Origin: Lachnospiraceae bacterium
GTDB taxonomy: Bacteria; Bacillota; Clostridia; Lachnospirales; Lachnospiraceae
Length of the DNA: 46,351 nucleotides
Direction of reading: 5' to 3'
Assembly (NCBI GenBank): GCA_021203205.1
Contig: JAJQBQ010000056.1
Location: 1-46,351 of the forward strand
Part shown: in pieces, positions 41,677-46,351 of the stretch
Layout: every line of letters starts with the position of its first letter
Numbering within the stretch: position 1 is the stretch's first letter
Program-made: the position numbers and the translations under genes
Notes under the pieces: model-generated
Told to the model about the DNA's origin: nothing
The model's input: only the letters and a program-made list of their open reading frames with translations
The model's database searches: none

Positions 41677-42121
41677 AGATAACCTCCTATTATCTCATGC
41701 GATATCAGTGCCTAACTTTGAAAAAAAGATTTTCAAAGCCGGCGATCAGGAAACGACATCACGTGTTGGTTCCCATACCCTCATCACGGATATCACCGAA
41801 ATTCCGATATCAGCATAGAGCTTTCGGGCGTAAAACTGGCCCAAAAAGTTGGGCAGAGTATACCACATTCATAGTTACAAAACAACCGGAAAGACTTTTT
41901 TCTTTTATCTTCCTTCTGCGGGAACTATGTCACTGCAACCCCCAGACTGTCCGAAAACTCGTTTTCCATTTTCTTCGAACACAGCAAATAGTGATTCAGG
42001 AACTTCCGAAACACTATATGTTGTGTTTTCGGAGAGGCTATTTTGTGTTTCTGAACCCCCTAATTTGAGCAACGGTTTTGCCAGACATCATGTAGTTCGT
42101 TTGCAGCCACAGAAGATGTTA
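41677..42121. other. Non-coding upstream region of the GH51 gene
   Basis: No gene of supported quality. It contains the GH51 promoter (41857-41885), a short inverted repeat at its start region (GCCCAA/TTGGGC, near 41839-41854), a perfect CTTTGAAAA/TTTTCAAAG repeat near 41716-41738 that could be an operator, and a GATATC-rich part. Farther up, near 41993-42032, a TTCCGAAACAC/GTGTTTTCGGA imperfect palindrome is seen. No adjacent regulator gene is present. Confidence 0.4.
41857..41885 (-). promoter_or_regulatory. Probable promoter of the GH51 gene
   Basis: Minus-strand TATACT (41857-41862) with TTGTTT (41880-41885) at 17-nt spacing, about 180 nt ahead of the start codon. The weak -35 box would fit an activated or repressed gene. 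Confidence 0.5.
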
Positions 42122-42165
42122 TAAAAACGGCGCGACCAAAGAAACTGGCCGCGCCGTCTGCTTTT
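42122..42165 (-). terminator. Terminator after the EF-G-like gene
   Basis: GC-rich 11-bp stem (42127-42137 with 42147-42157, one G-U/A-C position) with T-runs on both sides; on the minus strand it runs into TTTTTA. It lies about 130 nt beyond the stop; the interval 42166-42286 holds nothing else recognised. Confidence 0.8.
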
Positions 42166-42286
42166 TAATACTGTTAAAGTCGAGACACAGCCTTAAAGCG
42201 CATGCTGCCCCGGCATTGCAGGTGCGAATTCAGAATAAAGGATTCTCTCCCCTTCCACCCCAATGCCGTCATGGTAATCAACCACC

Positions 42287-44362
42287 TTAGTCTCTGTCCA
42301 CATAGGCGGCGTGCTCTCTCTCCTGAATCTCGTGCGGGCACTGCTCGTAGCGCACAAATTCGTACTTGTAGTCGCCCTCACCGCCGGTGATGGAGCGAAG
42401 CCTTGTGCAGTATCCGTAAAGTTCCTCCGCCGTGATCTCCGCTGTAATTTCCTGCTTGCCTCCCGCGATGGGTTTCATGCCCAGCACACGACCGCGATGG
42501 CGGTTCAGATCGCCAAGAATATCGCCCGTGTAAGCATCCGGTGCCTCTACAGTCAGGGTCATCACAGGCTCTAACAGAACCGGCGTGGCCTTCATGAAAC
42601 CATCCTTAAACGCCATGATGGATGCGGTCTTGAATGCCATCTCGGAGGAATCCACCGGATGGTAGGAGCCATCGTAGAGCACCGCGTTCACGCCGACCAC
42701 CGGATAACCGGCCAGCGGGCCCTTCTTAACGCAGTCATCAATACCCTTTTCCACGGCCGGATAGTAGCCCTTCGGCACGGTGCCGCCCACAACTTCCTGG
42801 CTGAAGGTGTAAGGCTCATCCAGATTGCCCGACGGCGAGAAGCGCATCTTCACGTGACCGTACTGGCCATGGCCGCCGGACTGCTTCTTGTGCTTCGCCT
42901 CCACATCGGAACTGCCGATGATGGTCTCCTTGTAAGCGATCCTCGGACGGTCGAGACGGATGCCCACGCGGTATTCCGAAAGCAACCGGCTCACGATCAC
43001 CTCCAGGTGCATGTCGCCCATGCCGTAGAGCAGGAGCTGACGGTTCGCCGAGTCGTTCTCAAAGCGCATGGTCGGATCCTCATCACAGAGTTTTCCGAGG
43101 GACTGGGCGACCTTATCCTCCTCACCCTTGGTGACAGCCTCATACTTCATATAGGTGTACGGCGTGGAGAACTTGGTCTTCGTATAGGTAACCGGCATGG
43201 TCTTTGTGGCCAGCGTGTCGCCGGTCTTCGCGCTGCCCAGCGCACCGAGAGCGCCGATATCGCCGGCGTGCAGTTCGGAAACTTCTTCCGTGCGGCTGCC
43301 GCGCATGATGTATATCTTCGCCAGCTTCTCATCCTGATCCTTCGCCACATTATAAATGATGTCACCGGCCTTCAGTACACCGGAGCAGACCTTCACCAGC
43401 GAATACTTGCCGATGAACGGATCCACGATGGTCTTAAAGATGTATGCCGATTTGGCCTTCTTGAAATCATAATTTGCCTCAAACAGCTCATTCGTGCGGT
43501 AATTGATACCGACGCATTTGCGCTTTAACGGCGACGGCAGGTATTTCACAATATCATCCAGAATGGTGTAAATGCCGCGGGCAAGAACTGCGGACCCCAT
43601 GGTGATCGGAATCACGGTGCCTTCCGCCACATTCTGCTTTAAGGTAGCGCGGATTTCATCCTCGGAGAACTCGTCGCCCTCGAAGAAGCGCTCCATGAAC
43701 TCCTCGCTGGTCTCAGCTACGGCCTCCACCAACGCGTCGCGGTACTGGTTCATATGATCCACCGAATAATCCGGCACCGGAACCTTTTCCACGGTGTGAT
43801 CCGGCTTCCACTTATTACCGGTCTGGCTGATGACATTCACATAACCGACAAATTCGCCGTTCTGACGGATCGGCAGATGCAGCGGCGCGATATGCTTGCC
43901 GTAGAGGGCCTGCAGATCCTCCACCACCTGGCGGAAGCTGGCGTTGTCGATATCCATCTCCGTCACGTAGAAGATGCGGGGAAGCTTGTACTTCTCACAG
44001 AATTCCCAGGCCTTCTTCGTGCCGGACTGAACGCCGTCGCGCCCGGACACGCAGATGATGGCCGCATCCGCAGCGGCCGCCGCGGCTTCCACCTCACCCA
44101 CGAAATCCTGATAACCCGGGGTGTCGATAATATTGATCTTTGTATTCTGAAATTCGATCGGAATCACGGAAAGTCCGATGGAAAACTGGCGCTTCTGCTC
44201 CTCTCTGCGGTAATCGCTGATGGTCGAGCCGTCCGGCACATTGCCCATCCTCGTAATCACTCCCGTTGTATAAGCCATGGCTTCCGCCAGGGACGTCTTG
44301 CCGCAGCCGCCGTGTCCTAAGAGCACGACATTTCGAATGTTGTCAGTTGTGTAAATCTTCAT
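42287..44362 (-). CDS. Elongation factor G-like GTPase (paralogue)
   Basis: 691 aa; ATG with AAAGGA about 11 nt upstream. All five EF-G domains can be followed: GTPase (G1 GHGGCGKTSLAE, G3 DTPGYQDF), domain II with the TGDTLA region, and domains III-V (KETIIGSSDVEAKHKKQSGGHGQYGHVKMRF, GGTVPKGYYPAVEKGI, RGRVLGMKP). The G4 motif, NKMD in normal EF-G, reads TEMD (VTEMDIDNA), and the switch I region (ISDYRREEQKRQFSIGLS) is of the EF-G-like type found beside the true fusA in many Clostridia. It is therefore a paralogue, not the housekeeping factor; its role (ribosome rescue, stress, or recycling) is unknown. No ribosomal genes are nearby. Confidence 0.9.
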   Translation of the reverse strand: MKIYTTDNIRNVVLLGHGGCGKTSLAEAMAYTTGVITRMGNVPDGSTISDYRREEQKRQFSIGLSVIPIEFQNTKINIIDTPGYQDFVGEVEAAAAAADAAIICVSGRDGVQSGTKKAWEFCEKYKLPRIFYVTEMDIDNASFRQVVEDLQALYGKHIAPLHLPIRQNGEFVGYVNVISQTGNKWKPDHTVEKVPVPDYSVDHMNQYRDALVEAVAETSEEFMERFFEGDEFSEDEIRATLKQNVAEGTVIPITMGSAVLARGIYTILDDIVKYLPSPLKRKCVGINYRTNELFEANYDFKKAKSAYIFKTIVDPFIGKYSLVKVCSGVLKAGDIIYNVAKDQDEKLAKIYIMRGSRTEEVSELHAGDIGALGALGSAKTGDTLATKTMPVTYTKTKFSTPYTYMKYEAVTKGEEDKVAQSLGKLCDEDPTMRFENDSANRQLLLYGMGDMHLEVIVSRLLSEYRVGIRLDRPRIAYKETIIGSSDVEAKHKKQSGGHGQYGHVKMRFSPSGNLDEPYTFSQEVVGGTVPKGYYPAVEKGIDDCVKKGPLAGYPVVGVNAVLYDGSYHPVDSSEMAFKTASIMAFKDGFMKATPVLLEPVMTLTVEAPDAYTGDILGDLNRHRGRVLGMKPIAGGKQEITAEITAEELYGYCTRLRSITGGEGDYKYEFVRYEQCPHEIQEREHAAYVDRD

Positions 44363-44586
44363 AAAGCAATCGTTCCTTTCTGGTTAATTTCGGTATGCGA
44401 AACCTGTGTCCCCTTTTTGGTCACCGTCAGCCCGTTTCGCGTTTCACGCCCCGCAGTACTGCGAAGTTCGTTTCCTCCGGATGAACAGGCTTATTTGTGT
44501 TCCTCTTCGGAGCTTTCCGTCCATTCCGCACACACACTTTTTGTATTCTACACTATTTTTCCGAAAAAAGAAAGCTGTTTATAGAT

Positions 44587-44622
44587 AAAATGACGGATTT
44601 TTTTAAGGAATCCGCCATTTTT
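44587..44622 (-). terminator. Terminator after the hydrogenase gene
   Basis: Stem of about 13 bp with one wobble (44587-44599 with 44609-44622), T-rich on both sides, 19 nt beyond the hydrogenase stop. Confidence 0.65.
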
Positions 44623-44640
44623 TTCGACACTTTTTACAAA

Positions 44641-46137
44641 TTATAACTCCGGCATCTGCTTCTTCGACTCCGCGACCACCTTCTGCACTTCCTTCGCAGC
44701 CGCCGCGATCTGGATATTCGTGCCTGCCCCGGCAACGCAGCCCCCAGGGCATCCCATACCCTCTATCAGGCAGCCGTTCTTTTTCCCGGCTTTGGCGAGC
44801 ATCAACGCCTTTTTGCAGTCCGCAAGACCCTCGGCATGCTCAATATGCACTTCCACGCCGGGATAATACTCCTGGATACACTTTTCGATGGCCCCCGCAA
44901 CGCCTCCGGCTACCGCGTAGCCGCGCCCGATGGCAGTCGCATCATCTAGCTCCGCATCCTTTACATCGAAGGTAATTTTGCGTGAGGTAAAAATAGCATC
45001 CAGTTCCTCGAAGGTAATGACAAAGTCCACATCACTGCGGATGGTGCGGCGGGATGCCTCCAGCTTTTTCGCCGCGCACGGACCGATGAAGACGATGGAG
45101 GAATCCGGATGGATCTCCTTTACTTTGCGGGCAGTCGCCACCATAGGTGTCAGTGTGTTGGAAATCTTATCCACGGTTGTCGGGAAATATTTTTTTGCCA
45201 GGACGGCCCAGGACGGGCAGCAGGATGTCAAAAGGAACGGGATCTTTCCCGGCACCACCTCTTCCACATACTGCTTCGCCTCATGCATGGCACCTTCGTC
45301 GGCACCCATGGCCACCTCATAGACATCCTCAAAGCCCAGCTTTAACAGCGCACCCTTAATCATGCTTAAGGATACCCCTTTGCCAAACTGCCCGACAATG
45401 GCCGGAGCAACAATGGCATACATCTTCTTTCCGGCCTGAAAAGCTCGAATCATCTGGAAAATCTGCGATTTGTCCGCGATGGCTCCGAAGGGACAACTCA
45501 CCATACACATGCCGCAGGAAACGCACTTTTCCGGGTCGATCCTTGCTCTCCCCTGTGCATCTGTGCCGATGGCGCCGACACCACAGGCCTCCGCGCAGGG
45601 TCGGATTTTGTGGGAGATGGCATCATAAGGGCAGGCAGCCTTGCACTTTCCGCACTTGATACATTTCGTCTGGTCAATCACGGATTTATGGCCCGGTATG
45701 CGGGTGATGGCCCCTTTCGGACATACAACTGCACAGGGATGCGCCGTGCAACCCTTGCACATGTCGCTCACCTCATAGGTGTTCGGCTCACATTCATTGC
45801 AGGCCGACGGAATGACCTGCATAAGCGGCGGTTCGTAATATTTTTCAGCGATATTGCTCTCAGCCAGCCCCGCCGTCAGATGAACCGGCTTATCCTCCGG
45901 GCGGATGGAGAGCCCCATGCCCAGACGCAGGGACTCGCGCATGATGGCGCGCTCGCGGTAGATGCTCTCCCTGTACTGCGGGAGTTCTCCAGCCGTTAGC
46001 TTGAATGGGATTGCCTCCACATCATCGATTAAGTTTGTGGAATCATATGCCAGGTTGGCAATCTCCACGAACATGTCCTTTCTAACTTTGCGGACATCGG
46101 TATCGAGTCCTCTCATTGTTGATCCTGATTCTTCCAT
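44641..46137 (-). CDS. Monomeric [FeFe] hydrogenase with ferredoxin-type clusters
   Basis: 498 aa from the ATG at 46137 (MEESGSTMRG), which has AAGGAG 10 nt upstream; the frame is open farther to 46218 without support. It interconverts protons and H2, or senses H2, in the cytosol. The N-terminal half has CNEC and CKGCTAHPCAVVCP, then CIKCGKCKAACP and CVSCGMCMVSCP, giving several 4Fe-4S clusters. The H-cluster signatures are L1 TSCCPSW (near 304), L2 IGPCAAKKLE and L3 EGMGCPGGCVAGAG, all cysteines present. IGPC in L2 (for MPC) and the short form suggest a group B-like enzyme, whose physiological role is unsettled. No maturase (HydEFG) or partner subunit is nearby. Confidence 0.92.
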   Translation of the reverse strand: MEESGSTMRGLDTDVRKVRKDMFVEIANLAYDSTNLIDDVEAIPFKLTAGELPQYRESIYRERAIMRESLRLGMGLSIRPEDKPVHLTAGLAESNIAEKYYEPPLMQVIPSACNECEPNTYEVSDMCKGCTAHPCAVVCPKGAITRIPGHKSVIDQTKCIKCGKCKAACPYDAISHKIRPCAEACGVGAIGTDAQGRARIDPEKCVSCGMCMVSCPFGAIADKSQIFQMIRAFQAGKKMYAIVAPAIVGQFGKGVSLSMIKGALLKLGFEDVYEVAMGADEGAMHEAKQYVEEVVPGKIPFLLTSCCPSWAVLAKKYFPTTVDKISNTLTPMVATARKVKEIHPDSSIVFIGPCAAKKLEASRRTIRSDVDFVITFEELDAIFTSRKITFDVKDAELDDATAIGRGYAVAGGVAGAIEKCIQEYYPGVEVHIEHAEGLADCKKALMLAKAGKKNGCLIEGMGCPGGCVAGAGTNIQIAAAAKEVQKVVAESKKQMPEL

Positions 46138-46225
46138 ACGTCTGCTCTCCTTCCGTATTTTTCGTGCAGGAATTCCTGTTTCATGCAGTTTCCGGTACGG
46201 GATTTTGTTAAAATTCACATCAGCA

Positions 46226-46254
46226 ATTTTAAAACATTATAGGGGATTCGTCAA
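46226..46254 (-). promoter_or_regulatory. Promoter of the hydrogenase gene
   Basis: Minus-strand TTGACG (46249-46254), 17-nt spacer, TAAAAT (46226-46231), about 90 nt ahead of the start. The remaining bases to 46351 are AT-rich with nothing recognised. Confidence 0.6.
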
Positions 46255-46351
46255 CTTAAAGTTCCACCTGGAAAACAAGCGAGAAAACAGTTTTATAATT
46301 ATATCAGTGCAATATCTGAGATTTTGAGCTTAATTTTTATGTGGATAATAT

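Overview
The window (about 46 kb, roughly 50% GC) looks like a chromosomal segment of a Gram-positive anaerobe of the class Clostridia, most likely a Lachnospiraceae-type gut bacterium. The grounds are LPXTG sorting signals and class C sortases, SpaA/Cna-B pilus proteins, AAGGAGG-type ribosome binding sites, RNase Y, a SpoIIM-like protein, an oxygen-sensitive [FeFe] hydrogenase and a Bacillus/Clostridium-type LexA box in front of recA. No tRNA, rRNA, CRISPR, integrase or transposase was seen.

Positions 1-29,020 are one co-directional (minus-strand) surface-appendage locus, read from high to low coordinates. A strong sigma-A-type promoter at 28,992-29,020 precedes an unusually long (about 690 nt) repeat-bearing leader. 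Then come: a 2,787-aa adhesin (degenerate thioester-like head, six tandem SpaA-like repeats interrupted by a BspA/DUF285 leucine-rich block, two Cna-B domains, eight SpaA domains, MPSTG anchor); pilin A (LPRTG); a class C sortase; pilin B (LPITG); a second class C sortase; a second giant secreted protein (about 2,670 aa) that ends in a DUF6273-type domain and has no sorting signal; a 761-aa LPETG surface protein; a third, divergent sortase; a 50-aa membrane peptide; and a small protein resembling a domain of clostridial peptidoglycan-associated proteins. My reading is a pilus factory with two pilin-sortase cassettes flanked by giant adhesins. Hairpins, mostly without U-tracts, separate several of the genes and may set their stoichiometry.

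Positions 29,046-32,296 hold terminators, a dispersed repeat, pyrimidine-nucleoside phosphorylase (minus) with a tandemly repeated leader, and a divergent class I DAHP synthase (plus) with its own promoter and terminator. Positions 32,296-37,635 hold a minus-strand housekeeping run: recA (LexA-controlled promoter), rny (own promoter), proC, a NudF-like Nudix hydrolase and a SpoIIM-like membrane protein. A second copy of the dispersed repeat lies at 37,723-37,799.

Positions 37,933-46,351 carry three minus-strand genes, each apparently its own transcription unit: a 1,247-aa intracellular GH51 alpha-L-arabinofuranosidase with an N-terminal LamG-like domain, an EF-G-like translational GTPase paralogue with an unusual G4 motif, and a ferredoxin-rich monomeric [FeFe] hydrogenase. 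All functional calls come from reading the sequence; no database search was run.
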